Assembly: GCA_030141605.1 (NCBI GenBank)
Contig: JAQGDQ010000249.1
Coordinates: 1-64,000, forward strand
Source: Tubiluchus corallicola
Taxonomy: Eukaryota > Priapulida > Priapulimorpha > Priapulimorphida > Tubiluchidae
DNA length: 64,000 nucleotides
Reading direction: 5' to 3'
Position 1 is the stretch's first letter; each line of letters opens with the position of its first letter. The position numbers were made by a program, and so were the translations under genes. Positions 21,436 to 33,023 of the stretch are shown here, in pieces. The notes beneath the pieces are model-generated. The model ran no database searches and was not told where the DNA came from. It saw only the letters and a program-made list of their open reading frames with translations.

Positions 21436-22815
21436 TTTTTAACTAACCATTTAAGCGTTATTAATTGCGGTCAGTTAACAGTTTAGATGTCATTAATCGC
21501 GGTCAGTTAACCGTTTAAACGTTACTAATCGCGGTCACTTAACTGTTTAAACGTTATTAATTGCGGTAACTTAACTGTTTAAATATTATTAATTGCGGTC
21601 AGTTAACCTTTTAAATGTTACTAATTGCGGTCAGTTAACAGTTTAGACGTCACTAATTGTCGTCAGTTAACCGTTTAAACGTTATTAATTGCGGTCAGTT
21701 AACAGCTTAGACGTCATTAATCGCGGTGAGTTAACCGTTTAAACGTTACTAATCGCGGTCACTTAACTGTTTAAACGTTATTAATTGCGGTAACTTAACT
21801 GTTTAAATATTATTAATTGCGGTCAGTTAACCTTTTAAACGTTACTAATTGCGGTCAGTTAACAGTTTAGACGTCATTAATTGTCGTCAGTTAACCGTTT
21901 AAACGTTATTAATTGCGGTCAGTTAACAGCTTAGACGTCATTAATTGTCGTCAGTTAACCGTTTAAACGTTATTAATTGTCGTCACTTTACCGTTTAGAC
22001 GTTATTAATTGCTGTCAATTAACCGTTTAAACGTTATTAATCACGGTCACTTAACTGTTTAAACGTTATTAATTGCGGTCAGTTAACAGTTTAAATGTTA
22101 TTAATTGTGGTCAGTTAATCTTTTAAACGTTACTAATTGCGGTCAGTTAACAGTTTAGACGTCATTAATTGTCGTCAGTTAACCGTTTAAACGTTATTAA
22201 TTGCGGTCAGTTAACAGCTTAGACGTCATTAATTGCGGTCAATTAACCGTTTAAACGTCATTAATTGTCGTCACTTAACTGTTTAAACATTATTAATCGC
22301 TGTCAGTTAACAGTTTAGACGTTATTAATTGCTGTCAGTTAACTGTTTAAACGTTATTAATCGCGGTCACTTAACTGTTTAAACGTTATTAATTGCGGTC
22401 AGTTAACAGTTTAAATGTTATTAATTGCGGTCACTTAACTGCGGTCAGTTAACAGTTTAAATGTTATTAATTGCGGTCACTTAACTGTTTAAATGTTATT
22501 AATTGCGGTCACTTAACTGTTTAAACGTTATTAATCGCGGTCACTTAACTGTTTAAACGTTATTAATTGCTGTCAGTTAACCGTTTAGACGTTATTAATT
22601 GCGGTCACTTAACCGTTTAAACGTTATTAATTGCGGTCACTTAACCGTTTAAACGTCATTAATTGCGGTCAGTTAACCATTTAAACGTTATTAATTGTGG
22701 TCAGTTAACCATTTAAACGTTATTAATTGTGGTCAGTTAACCGTTTAAACATTATTAATTGCGGTCAGTTAACCGTTTAAACGTTATTAATTGCGCTCAG
22801 TTAACCGTTTAGATG
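21436..22815. repeat. 32-bp satellite array, about 42 copies
   Basis: Unit of about 32 bp combining GTTTAAACGTTATTAATTGC and GGTCAGTTAACC. It contains the self-complementary words GTTTAAAC and GTTAAC in most copies. Variation (CAGTTAACAG, GTCGTCAG, TTTAGACGTC) recurs in runs, which suggests multi-unit duplications. It starts about 90 bp after the coding-like frame downstream of KIF3B. Confidence 0.95.
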
Positions 22816-23295
22816 CTTCTTAGGCAACCAGATTAATTGAAACAACGTTGCAAATGGTACAGTTTTATGTAAGCGCAACATTGCTAATAGCCAACTCAGA
22901 AAAGATACAAGCTTTCCTTATTACAGATGTGTAGAAGACTTGGCCAAGTAACGGTTAAATGGTTAGTGAAATTCTAACCGTCTCCGCCTTAACTTGTAGG
23001 CTTAGTACTTATGTGAAAAGGCAATCTAGTCAATGTTAACCATTTGTATAAACTATATAGACTAATAGAAGTCATTGTAGCGAAATACTCTATAAGCGAA
23101 GTTCAATTGAGATAAATGTGACACAATGTATAAGGCTTGGCTGGGTAATGATAATAGTGCAACGAAGGCTATGCTAGCAAAAATCGCTACACTCACATCT
23201 TGGTTTGCCGGACAAATGTGGGGAGACGTCGGTCCGAATTTGCTGATTGTCTGTATTTGCTGATACTAAGCTAATACAGTAGGCGCCGTGTATTA
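22816..23295. other. AT-rich intergenic sequence
   Basis: No gene or repeat is identified. Confidence 0.4.
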
Positions 23296-23510
23296 GACTC
23301 ATGGTAATGTAGAATCAATCACCTAATTGTCTCAAAAATGTCTAGTACGGGCCGCTCCTGACATATTAGACTTGCGGTAATGTAGAATCAATCATCTAAT
23401 TGTCTCAAAAATGTCTACTACGGGCCACTCCTGACAATTAGACTCACGGTAATGTAGAATCAATTGTCTAATTGTCTCAAAAACGCCTAAGTACTGGCTG
23501 CTCCTATGCA
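23296..23510. repeat. About 72-bp tandem triplication running into a dispersed element
   Basis: Units anchored on GACT(C/T)..GGTAATGTAGAATCAAT start at 23296, 23369 and 23441. Each contains CTAATTGTCTCAAAAA. The third unit merges into a partial copy of the element found whole at 27471-27968. Confidence 0.85.
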
Positions 23511-23690
23511 AAAGTATATAAAAACTGTTGGCAATTGACTCAAATAACTCCCCACAATTGACTCTGTATTCTTATACTTAGAGATATACACGTGGTTACA
23601 CTGATGTAATGATGTAAACAAAGTGACGGCCTGCCAACTGGTGGTCAGCTCACGAAACAATGGACTGTGTCCGTTGTATGGGAGACTTCT
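23462..23690 (+). mobile_element. Partial copy of the CAGGGATGAG-ended element
   Basis: Closely matches the interior of 27471-27968: CTATGCAAAAGTATATAAAA, ATACACGTGGTTACACTGAT, and CAAAGTGACGGCCTGCCAAC. Neither terminus is present. Confidence 0.7.
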
Positions 23691-24077
23691 AATGGTCCAC
23701 ATTTTGTCCGATTTTTCCGATAACCGTAAGCGCGAGGTCTGGCAAACCCAGGTATGAGCATGTAGTGTTGACTTTTCATAAGGACTTTAGACTACAGCAT
23801 AGAACACAAGTGGCGTAAGCATTACATACTGGTTACATCTAGGGTAAATGAGAAAGAGACGCTTTCCTGCTATTTCTAATTTAGTAACTGCTAGTTTGCC
23901 AATTATCGCTTGTGCTGCCATCTTTTGTTACTTTTACAATCTACACATTCTGTTCATACTCTTTGATTTGTACATTTTCTACTGGGTTTTGCAGGAGCTG
24001 TTGCTCTTGGGCGGTGCCTTGTTTTTTGCACTTTTTATATTATCGAGTCATTTGCGTTACGCCTCACTATTGTGTTA
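23691..24077 (+). other. Unassigned sequence with a hydrophobic ORF
   Basis: A 76-codon open frame (23848-24078) encodes mostly hydrophobic residues. It overlaps the border of a dispersed repeat at its end, and I recognise no family. Probably not a gene. Confidence 0.2.
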
Positions 24078-24745
24078 AAGGACAAGAAAAGAGGTACCTG
24101 ACGTAGCTTTCAGAAAAATCACCTTAAAAATTATATTACTTTATAGCAATTTTACGCTTATATCGTACTCACATTGAAAGGAATTTTCGTTTGTCTTCAT
24201 TTTAAATCTCCCGCGTAATGTTGCGACGGCGCCATTACATGACGTCATACGTGCACAATGTAAATCAGGGCAAGAAAAGGAAATGTTAAATTATATCCCA
24301 AAAACTTTCCATGCAAAGTTATATTACTTATCATTTCGCTTACCGGCTTGAAAGATTTGTGTAACTACAAAAGAAAATTATTCATTATTTAAAATGTTTT
24401 CACCCATTGGTAAAATGTCGTTGACTCACCCTCCAGGGTGCACCACTCACTAACCAAAAAACGTATTTTTAATCTCATTGACAAGATACATCAATTTAGA
24501 ATTTTACTTAGTTAGTAACATATCTGCTACGAATACTCTGATTATTTTTTCAAACTTTACTTAACGTTATCAAAACTTGTTTCAAACGACCTACCATTAA
24601 AATGGCTGCATCTAACTCTCATCGATGGAGTTTAAATTTACAAGTTTCATACAGTGTTACTGCTGACACAAGCCCTGTATGCAAAATGGCAGTACATAAG
24701 TAGTATAAAATATCAAGACGAATTTTTAGGCTTTATGTAAGTAGA
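24078..24745 (+). repeat. Dispersed repeat family, long copy
   Basis: Colinear with 2205-2880 of the palindrome's right arm. It begins with one 49-bp centre unit (GACAAGAAAAGAGGTACCTG) and passes through GCGACGGCGCCATTACATGA and CCTCCAGGGTGCACCACTCA to GCAAAATGGCAGTA. This shows the palindrome arm exists elsewhere as a single-arm element. Confidence 0.75.
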
Positions 24746-25780
24746 GGTTGTGCGTTAAGTTAATGTGTTTTTCGCCGGTTTAAAAATGATGGGAAAAATG
24801 CGTTAAGATTTAACAATGTCTGCTGTCTGTCTTCAGTCAACATTAACATACATGCACTTGTGATATGTGAACATTTGGAAGTTGCATCAGTTTGCAAGAG
24901 TTGCATTGTATTTGATGTGAACAAGAGTTCGTGACTATTGGACTTAACCGTCCTTAAACCTGCATTATTACGAATCTCCTGCAGTGTTCTATACACGTAT
25001 TTATTCTTTATATGCCTACTTAACAGTCAGGTAACAGATGAGTTACTAGTAACTTTTTGTCCCGGCAATTCAAGGCGATTCTTTTGAGTATTAATGTTTC
25101 TATGGAAGCTGATTTCAAAGATGCAAACGTCTTTCGTTGTTGTTTTTGCTTTTTGGGGGAAAAAGGAGAATGTTTTTTGTTATTTCCTTTGAAAGGAAAG
25201 ACAATTGTTGCATTAAAGAGCAATGAAACGTTTTCATTTTAGAAGCTGTCGATTCCAATAAACATATTACTTTGTATCGCTGTAATCGAAGATTTTCCTC
25301 ATTGCCTAAGCAATAGATTGCGTCTGTGGAGTTGTACAGTACATCTCCGTGCGTTTGTTACTGTATCTCGACTGTAATGTATCTCTTGGCAGATCTCAAC
25401 ATATATGTACCATTACGTGCTTGCCGACTGCAAGAAATATTTATTATGAGTAATCGATTCGTACACGTATAATAATATATGACGTATTCTTTTGAAAAGC
25501 TAAATATATACGTATGATAGTGACTTCCACTTCATATACCTATGATAATATTTGGTAACACACTTATGACAAATTTTTGATGTTAGTTTTGCAAGTTTTG
25601 AAATTTTGTTAAGTCTTAAGCATAACTGTAGCAGAGACGTTACAATGTCAGCAGTTGTAGTCCATGCCGTTTCGTCTATTTCACGCAAACTGCATCAAGT
25701 AAAATGCAGAATAAATTTTCTTCAGTTGAGTTTACTGCAATCCCAGAAGTCAGTTATAACAAAACAGTATATATGTATAC
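24746..25780. other. AT-rich intergenic sequence
   Basis: Short ORFs on both strands (for example 25057-25242 plus) show no recognisable domain. Nothing else is supported. Confidence 0.4.
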
Positions 25781-25784
25781 TGTA

Positions 25785-26607
25785 TACTTCCTACTTCGGC
25801 ACAGCAAAGTAGTACGGTGAAACCTCTGTATACCGCCTACTTCGGCACAGCAAGGTAGTACCGTGAAACCTCTGTATGCCACCTACTTCGGCACAGCAAA
25901 GTAGTACGGTGAAACCTCTGTATGCCACCTACTTCGGCACAGCAAGGTAGTACGGTGAAACCTCTGTATGCCACCTACTTCGGCACAGCAAAGTAGTACG
26001 GTGAAACCTCTGTATACCGCCTACTTCGGCACAGCAAAGTAGTACGGTGAAACCTCTGTATATCGCCTACTTCGGCACAGCAAAGTAGTACGGTGAAACC
26101 TCTGTATATCGCCTACTTCGGCACAGCAAAGTAGTACGGTGAAACCTCTGTATACCGCCTACTTCGGTACAGCAAAGTAGTACGGTGAAACCTCTGTATA
26201 TCGCCTACTTCGGCACAGCAAAGTAGTACGGTGAAACCTCTGTATACCGCCTACTTCTGCACAGCAAAGTAGTACGGTGAAACCTCTGTATATCGCCTAC
26301 TTCGGCACAGCAAAGTAGTACGGTGAAACCTCTGTATACCGCCTACTTCTGCACAGCAAAGTAGTACGGTGAAACCTCTGTATACCGCCTACTTCAGCAC
26401 AGCAAAGTAGTACGGTGAAACCTCTGTATACCGCCTACTTAAGCACAACAAAGAAACTTTGCATTATAGCGAGTTTTTCATTATATCGAGGTGCATTAAT
26501 ACATACATGTCTACGCAAATATAGTTTTGCTTTTCCAAAAATTTGGACTTTAAGTGTGGCTTGCATTATAAGAGAGGTGGGGGGGGGTTATAACGAGGTT
26601 TGATGGT
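25785..26607. repeat. 46-bp tandem array inside a pogo/Tigger-like element
   Basis: About 14 copies of a 46-bp unit (AGTACGGTGAAACCTCTGTA plus a TACCGCCTACTTCGGCACAG block) run to about 26445. Each unit holds a short stem, CTACTT...AAGTAG. The unit's GTGAAACCTCTGTATA is matched, inverted, by TTATAACGAGGTTTGATGG at about 26586-26604, which resembles the paired ends of pogo/Tigger MITEs. The array therefore looks like repeated amplification of one end of such an element. Confidence 0.75.
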
Positions 26608-27470
26608 ATGCGTTGTTAACCGTTCACATTTCAATTGATGTGGTAGCTGCGAAACAGACGAAACATTGTGGTAATTGTGTTCAGTGCAATACCATAGTTT
26701 ATTAGTATATTACAATGTCATTATACATCATACATTATACACATTAAATCATCAGCTGCTATATCAATTAACTTTATTTATGTCTTGTTTACAAACACTT
26801 TGCTCAAAAGCCATGATGCTGTAAGCTGTATTAAGTAAAAGTGGAATAAACTTTGTTGCTTTGCAATTTTTTGCTTAGAAATATGATTTGATGATAATTT
26901 TATGCGTGACAGTGTGATATCGTAAAAAGCCTTTTCACAGTTTCGTTGTGCATTTGCACAGTTGCTGCTGGTCAAATGTTAAGTGTGCCACAGCAACGCG
27001 TCTTTACTGCAACTGCCACACGATGTGTAAAGCAAAACTGTCTGCTGCAGCAGTTAACTAACTTTAGTTGTTTTACGTGGACTTTACTTAATTATGCAAT
27101 AGTCTGTGCATAGAGTGATTTACTAGCAGGATCTTGCTTGTAAACAAGAAAAAATAAACTAGGCAAGGTTCTAGCTAGCTGTTAAAACTGTTACTATTAC
27201 AATAGCACGGGCTGCGAGGTGTTGTCAAGTGTACACAAATGTGTTGCCTGGTACACTAGACCGTTGACCTTTTCACGATCATCATCAATCGCTGGAACTG
27301 TGAAAAGGCTTATTCCATCATCATCTTAAATTATAACTCGCACTTGACAAACTAGCTAATTTATTCTGATTTTATTACACAATTAGGCCTACATGAGATT
27401 TTACATAATCAAATGATAATATTAATAAATGTTCAAATATGAAACTGTAAACAGTTTGACATGACATATT
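26608..27470. other. AT-rich intergenic sequence
   Basis: No gene or repeat is identified. Confidence 0.4.
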
Positions 27471-27968
27471 CAGGGATGAGAATGACAAATTGCAAAAAAC
27501 TCTGAAACAGGCCGGGGTTTTTGGTGCCACCTAGGCCCCTTTTGGGGCCAGCAACAAATTGCAATTTTCTGACCATAGAGAGCCTCTAAGTGGACTCAAA
27601 ATATCAATTACCTTGTTTCATGCATAATTTAAAATACCCAACTATCAAGGATACATGATACCTAATTGTCTCAAAAACGCCTAAGTACTGGCCGCTCCTA
27701 TGCAAAAGTATATAAAAACTGTCTGCAATTGACTCAAATAACTCTGCACAATTGATTCTATATTTTTATACATGGAGATATACACGTGGTTACACTGATG
27801 TACGTGATGTAAACAAAGTGACGGCCTGCCAACTAGCGGTCAGCTTGTGAAATAATGTACTGGGTCCGTAAAAATTTTCTCAACAAATTTACGCGATTTA
27901 CAAAAATGGCACTACTGGTCTTCCAAAAACTCGGAATTCCGCGTATCCGCGGAAAATTCTCATCCCTG
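27471..27968 (+). mobile_element. Non-autonomous element with CAGGGATGAGAAT ends
   Basis: Starts CAGGGATGAGAATGACAAAT and ends AAAATTCTCATCCCTG, a 13-bp perfect inverted end. CATATT flanks both sides (27465-27470 and 27969-27974), a possible 6-bp target duplication. It is 498 bp and non-coding. A second copy is at 30875-31359 and a fragment at 23462-23690. The superfamily is not certain; the terminal CAG...CTG is hAT-like but the apparent duplication is short. Confidence 0.75.
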
Positions 27969-28454
27969 CATATTGTGCAAAAACATATAGTGCCATCTAT
28001 TATCAAACAAAGGAATCATTATCAATACTTACAGTACAACTGAATACAAACATTTTCGTGTATTCATTTTACACAACACTTAATGTGTTAAACTGACACT
28101 AACAAGAAAATGTTACAGCAAATCAATAAAATTACAACTAGCTACAGCATAGCTGCTTGGTTTGGCTATAAACATTTTTAAGCAACACTCAATAGGCTTA
28201 ATTTAATGGCCACATATCTATTTTGCATATATAAATAAATAATCTTATAAACTTACTTATACTTACATATTTCATTTATTTTAAATACTACAGATCAACA
28301 ACATTTTTGGAAGAAAGTAATGTAAATTAAATGCTGTAAACTCTTTCCTAATAATTATAGATAAATTAGTTACAAAAAGTGCACGACATTCAGAGGGGGA
28401 CTGGTGGTGGTTTGGTGAAGTGAGCAGCTGAAACTCCCAAAAACAGAGAGGTCA
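27969..28454. other. AT-rich intergenic sequence
   Basis: No gene or repeat is identified. Confidence 0.4.
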
Positions 28455-30041
28455 AATGGTTTGTGTATCTGTGTAACTGTGCGCTTTGATAAATGGCTGT
28501 TGGATCGACAGGCTAGCTACCTGTCCTTGCATCTAGAAGTAAAATGGTTTGTGTATCCGTGTAACTGTGCGCTTTGATAAATGGCTGTTGGATCGACAGG
28601 CTAGCCACCTGTCCTTGCATCGAGAAGTAAAATGGTTTGTGTATCCATAACTGTGCGCTTTGATAAATGGCTGTTGGATCGACAGGCTAGCCACCTGTCC
28701 TTGCATCTAGAAGTAAAATTGTTTGTGTAACTGTCCGCTTTGATAAATGGCTGTTGGATCGACAGGCTAGCCACCTGTCCTTGCATCTAGAAGTAAATGG
28801 TTTGTGTAACTGTGCGTTTTGATAAATGGCTGTTGGATCGACAGGCTAGCCACCTGTCATTGCATCTGGAAGTAAAATGGTTTGTGTAACTGTGCGCTTT
28901 GATAAATGGCTGTTGGATCGACAGGCTAGCTACCTGTCCTTGCATCGAGAAGTAAAATGGTTTGTGTAACTGTGCGCTTTGATAAATGACTGTTGGATCG
29001 ACAGGCTAGCCACCTGTCCTTGCATCTAGAAGTAAAATTGTTTGTGTAACTGTGCGCTTTGATGAATGGCTGTTGGATCGACAGGCTAGCCACCTGTCCT
29101 TGCATCTAGAAGTAAATTGGTTTGTGTATCCAAACCTGTGTGCTTTGATGAATGGCTGTTGGATCGACAGGCTAGCTACCTGTCCTTGCATCGAGAAGTA
29201 AAATGGTTTGTGTATCCATGTAACTGTGCGCTTTGATAAATGACTGTTGGATCGGCAGGCTAGCCACCTGCCCTTTCATCTAGAAGTAAAATGGTTTGTG
29301 TATCCGTGTAACTGTGCGCTTTGATAAATGACTGTTGGATCGACAGGCTAGCCACCTGTCCTTGCATCTAGAAGTAAAATTGTTTGCGTAACTGTGCACT
29401 TTGATGAATGGCTGTTGGATCGACAGGCTAGCTACCTGTCCTTGCATCGAGAAGTAACATGGTTTGTGTATCCGTGTAACTGTGCGCTTTGATAAATGAC
29501 TGTTGGATCGAAAGGCTAGCCACCTGTCCTTGCATCTAGAAGTAAAATTGTTTGTGTAACTGTGCACTTTGATGAATGGCTGTTGGATCGACAGGCTAGC
29601 CACCTGTCCTTGCATCTAGAAGTAAAATGGTTTGTGTATCTGTGTAACTGTGCGCTTTGATAAATGGCTGTTGGATCGACAGGCTAGCCACCTGTCCTTG
29701 CATCTAGAAGTAAAATGGTTTGTGTATCCATAACTGTGTGCTTTGATGAATGGCTGTTGGATCGACAGGCTAGCCACCTGTCCTTGCATTGAGAAGTAAC
29801 ATGGTTTGTGTATCCGTGTAACTGTGCGCTTTGATAAATGACTGTTGGATCGACAGGCTAGCCACCTGTCCTTGCATCTGGAAGTAAAATGGTTTGTGTA
29901 ACTGTGCTCTTTGATAAATGGCTGTTGGATCGATAGGCTAGCCACCTGTCCTTGCATCTAGAAGTAAAATGGTTTGTGTAACTGTGCTCTTTGATGCATG
30001 GCTGTTGGATCGACAGGCTAGCTACCTGTCCTTGCATCTAC
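28455..30041. repeat. 78-91 bp minisatellite, about 19 copies, with a hairpin in each unit
   Basis: The unit contains AATGGTTTGTGTAACTGTGC, GCTTTGATAAATGGCTGTTGG, and GACAGGCTAGCCACCTGTCC. GACAGG and CCTGTC pair around a 7-base loop in almost every unit. Length changes come from an optional TATCC(GTG/A) insert after TTTGTG. Minus-strand reading frames over it (MQGQVASLSIQQPF...) are repeats of the unit and not genes. Confidence 0.95.
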
Positions 30042-30137
30042 TTCATGAGTATGAATGAAATACATTGAGAATTGGGATGGATCCATTTCTAGGTAAACAA
30101 TTAGCCCACGCTTCACGACCGTTTTAACATAATTTGG

Positions 30138-30412
30138 AAAGGGTTAGAACGGGTTCATATTTATGATTATGAAAGGGTTAGGAAGGGTTCACATTCAGGA
30201 CTATGAAAGGGTTAGAAAGGGTTCACATTCAGGACTATGAAAGGGTTAGGAAGGGTTCACATTCAGGACTATGAAAGGATTCATATTCAGGACTATGAAA
30301 GGGTTAGAAAGGGTTCACATTCAGGACTATGAAAGGGTTAGGAAGGGTTCACATTCAGGACTATGAAAGGGTTAGGAAGGGTTCACATTCAGGACTATGA
30401 AAGGGCTAGAAA
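30138..30412. repeat. 34-bp minisatellite
   Basis: About eight copies of GACTATGAAAGGGTTAGGAA followed by GGGTTCACATTCAG, alternating (A/G) at one site. One unit is shortened. Confidence 0.9.
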
Positions 30413-30424
30413 ATATTTTCAGCA

Positions 30425-30722
30425 GATTAATTCATTTTGTTTTCATTTTACGTTTAAAATTAAAATAATTAAATAACACAAATTTTTATTACGTTTTCAG
30501 ATTTATGATCTCACTGTAAAACATTTATTGTGTTTTAAATTTAAATACAAAAATAACAATTATGTGCTTCCCTTAAAACTGTATTTTTCTTGTGTTTTGA
30601 TTTAAAACACAAAATTAAAAAGTAATCATAAAATTAATAATCAATGCATTAAAAATTCGGTACGTGTCACGGCGCCTTTTTGTGCGCTCACTCCCCCTAA
30701 TTTTAGAACCCGGCTACGCCCC
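30425..30722 (+). mobile_element. Fragment of an element ending GGCTACGCCCCT
   Basis: About 300 bp, AT-rich, with a diverged second copy at 35036-35301. Both end in (C/T)GGCTACG(C/A)CCCT, which matches the reverse of the common hAT MITE end CAGGGGCGTAGCC. No matching left end is found, so both are truncated. Confidence 0.55.
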
Positions 30723-30765
30723 TAACATCACTGTGCATCGTCTACGAAATCGCACACCGTACAAT

Positions 30766-31480
30766 ACAGAGTGTCTAAATAAAATCTATTACCACCATAA
30801 AAAAGCTGGAGTGCAGTAAACGTTTAGTGTAATTTCCGCAAATAAAAGTAGTATGACCTGACTCATACTGCACGCAGGGACGAGAATGACAAATTGCAAA
30901 AACTCTGAAACAGGCCGGGGGGGTTGGGGGCCGCAGAGCCAGCAACAAATTGCAATTTTGGGACCACAGAGAGCCTCTAAGTGGACTTAAAATATCAATT
31001 ACCTTGTTTCATGCATAATTTAAAATACTCAACTATCAAGGATACATGATACATAATTGCCTCAAAAATGCCTAAGTACTGACCTCTCCTATGCAAAAGT
31101 ATATAAAAACTGTCTGCAATTGACTCAAATAACTCCACACAATTGATTCTATATTTTTATACATAGAGATATACACGTGGTTACACTGATGTACATGATG
31201 TAAACAAAGTGTCGGCCTGCCAACTAGCGGTCAGCTTGTGAAATAATGTACTGGGTCCGTAAAAATTTTCTCAACGAATTCACGAGATTTACAAAAATGG
31301 CACTACTGGTCTTCCAAAAACTCGGAATTCCACGTATCCGAGGAAAATTCTCATCCCTGCTTACATTACAGAATGTCTAAATAAAATCTATTACCACCAT
31401 AACAAAGCTGGAGTCCAGTAAACGTTTAACATAATTTCCGCAAAATAAAAGTAACATGACCTGACTCATACTGCACACGA
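30766..31480 (+). mobile_element. Second CAGGGATGAG-ended element, flanked by 110-bp direct repeats
   Basis: The element occupies 30875-31359 (CAGGGACGAGAATGACAAAT to AAAATTCTCATCCCTG). It is bracketed by a direct repeat of about 110 bp, at 30766-30874 and 31368-31480 (both with GTCTAAATAAAATCTATTAC and end CTCATACTGCAC). The duplication is far longer than a target-site duplication, so the element sits between tandem copies of its own flank. Confidence 0.75.
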
Positions 31481-31724
31481 GAACAAACCAACCAATCGGC
31501 TTTACGTATGCGACGAATAACTGAGTGATTTCTGGTCCCTGTCTGTATGGATGACCGAGTCAAATAAACATGAAACCTGGTCACTATCTGTATGGATGAC
31601 CGAGTGAAATAAACATGAAACAACATGACCTAAGCAAAACGTGGGACGAAAAATTCAAGAAATTTTATACAAAAAACTTTAGCTCATACGTGGGTACAGT
31701 TACTAGGGCCGACGCAACAACTAC

Positions 31725-32080
31725 AGAAACTAGTGATAGCTTGTTGCTGATGGTTATTGTCGTTGTTGTTGATGGTGGTGGTGACGTTGTTGTTGTTGTT
31801 GTTGGTTGTTGTTGATGGTGGTGGTGGTGACGTTGTTGTTGTTCATGGTGGTGGTGGTGACATTGTTGTTGTTGTTGATGGTTGTGGTGGTGGTGGTGAC
31901 GTTGTCGTTGTTGTTGATGGTGGTGGTGGCGACGTTGTTGTTGTTGATGGTGGTGGTGGTGACGTTGTTGTCGTTGTTGTTGGTTGTTGTTGATGGTGGT
32001 GGTGGTGGTGGTGACGTTGTTGTTTTTGATGGTGGTGGTGGTGGCGGTGGCGTTGTTGTTGCTTACGTTGCTAATATGGC
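31725..32080. repeat. (GTT/GGT)n compound microsatellite
   Basis: Runs of GTTGTTGTTGATGGTGGTGG with GACGTTGTT in between, giving poly-Val/Gly frames. Not coding. Confidence 0.95.
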
Positions 32081-32129
32081 ACCTTAGGCAACTGCCTAGT
32101 TTCCGAAATGGTAGAGTTTACAGTTACCA

Positions 32130-32620
32130 CTAATATAGCAACAAGACAATAACAAGAGTAACACAGACAAGACAAAACAAAAACATTAACAACAAAACAA
32201 TAAAAATGTCATCACCACCAACAACAACAACAGCGACAATAACCATCAGCAACAGCACTATACGATTACAGCAACAAGACAATAACAACAGTAAGACAGC
32301 CAAGACAAAACAAAAACTAGAACAACAAAACAATAAAAATGTCACCACCACCACCACCAACAACAACAATAATCAGCAACAGCACTATACTATTACAGCA
32401 ACAAGACACTAACAACAGTAAGACAGACAAGACAAAACAAAAACATTAACAACAAAATAACAACAACAACATTACCACCATCAGTAACAACAGCAGCAAC
32501 AACAACAACAACAACAACAACCGTTAGCAACAAGCTATCACCATTATGTATAAACTGGACAACAACAACAACAGCAACAGGAAAATAACAACATCGACAC
32601 AATGCAATACAACAACAACG
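32130..32620. repeat. (AAC)n-rich compound microsatellite
   Basis: Three loose copies of an about 130-bp block containing CAAGACAATAACAACAGTAA and CAAGACAAAACAAAAAC, plus AAC runs. Reading frames here are low-complexity artefacts. Confidence 0.9.
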
Positions 32621-32766
32621 ATGACAAGAAAAATAAAATCTGCAACAAAGCTACATCTGAACACGATCACTTACAAAACACATTGCATAAACCAAAAATT
32701 TCTTAGCATACAATTTTTTACACTATACTTATGCACAATTTTTTATAACTGTATAAATGGAGAACT

Positions 32767-32988
32767 TTATCTAGAAGATTTCAAACACTGTACGAGCTGA
32801 ACAATGCGATGATGGTTCTCATGCAGATAAACCATTGTCTCCCACAACATGCGCAACAACACTTCGCTCTTCGTCTCGTCCAGCGGCACATCGGACGTCA
32901 ATTGTGGATCCAGCCGGAAGTACGGAATGCCGATCATGTCGCACCACGCTTGCGCCCTCTCAACCGGTCTGCCAGCTGTCGATGTACA
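32767..32988 (-). CDS. PLA2G6: Terminal coding exon of calcium-independent phospholipase A2 (iPLA2-beta type)
   Basis: On the minus strand, an acceptor (TTTTGTAACTTCAG, plus positions 32989 upward) opens a 73-codon frame ending TAA at 32767-32769. It reads GRPVERAQAWCDMIGIPYFR, then LDPQLTSDVPLDE, then LLRMLWETMVYLHE and a short basic end. This matches the C-terminus of PLA2G6, which has VERARAWCEMVG, YFRLNPQL, LDE and LWETEVYIYEH in the same order and spacing. The enzyme hydrolyses the sn-2 acyl chain of phospholipids without calcium. The patatin catalytic Ser/Asp dyad and ankyrin repeats would be in exons at higher coordinates, and I find none before the receptor array. GC content is well above the flanks. 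It is either the true last exon of a gene whose other exons lie far away, or an orphaned exon. Confidence 0.85.
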   Translation of the reverse strand, partial: CTSTAGRPVERAQAWCDMIGIPYFRLDPQLTSDVPLDETKSEVLLRMLWETMVYLHENHHRIVQLVQCLKSSR

Positions 32989-33023
32989 CTGAAGTTACAA
33001 AATTAAAAACAGTTTAGAGATCT

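Noticed and set aside
23848-24078. 76-codon hydrophobic ORF as a small membrane protein
   Set aside because: No family resemblance, no coding-like base bias, and its end overlaps a dispersed repeat.
28455-30041. CRISPR-like array of regular repeats
   Set aside because: This is eukaryotic DNA. Units are contiguous with no unique spacers and no cas genes, so it is a minisatellite. The same applies to 4281-4980 and 21436-22815.
31725-32620. Val/Gly-rich and Asn/Gln/Thr-rich ORFs on both strands
   Set aside because: They are translations of GTT/GGT and AAC microsatellites.
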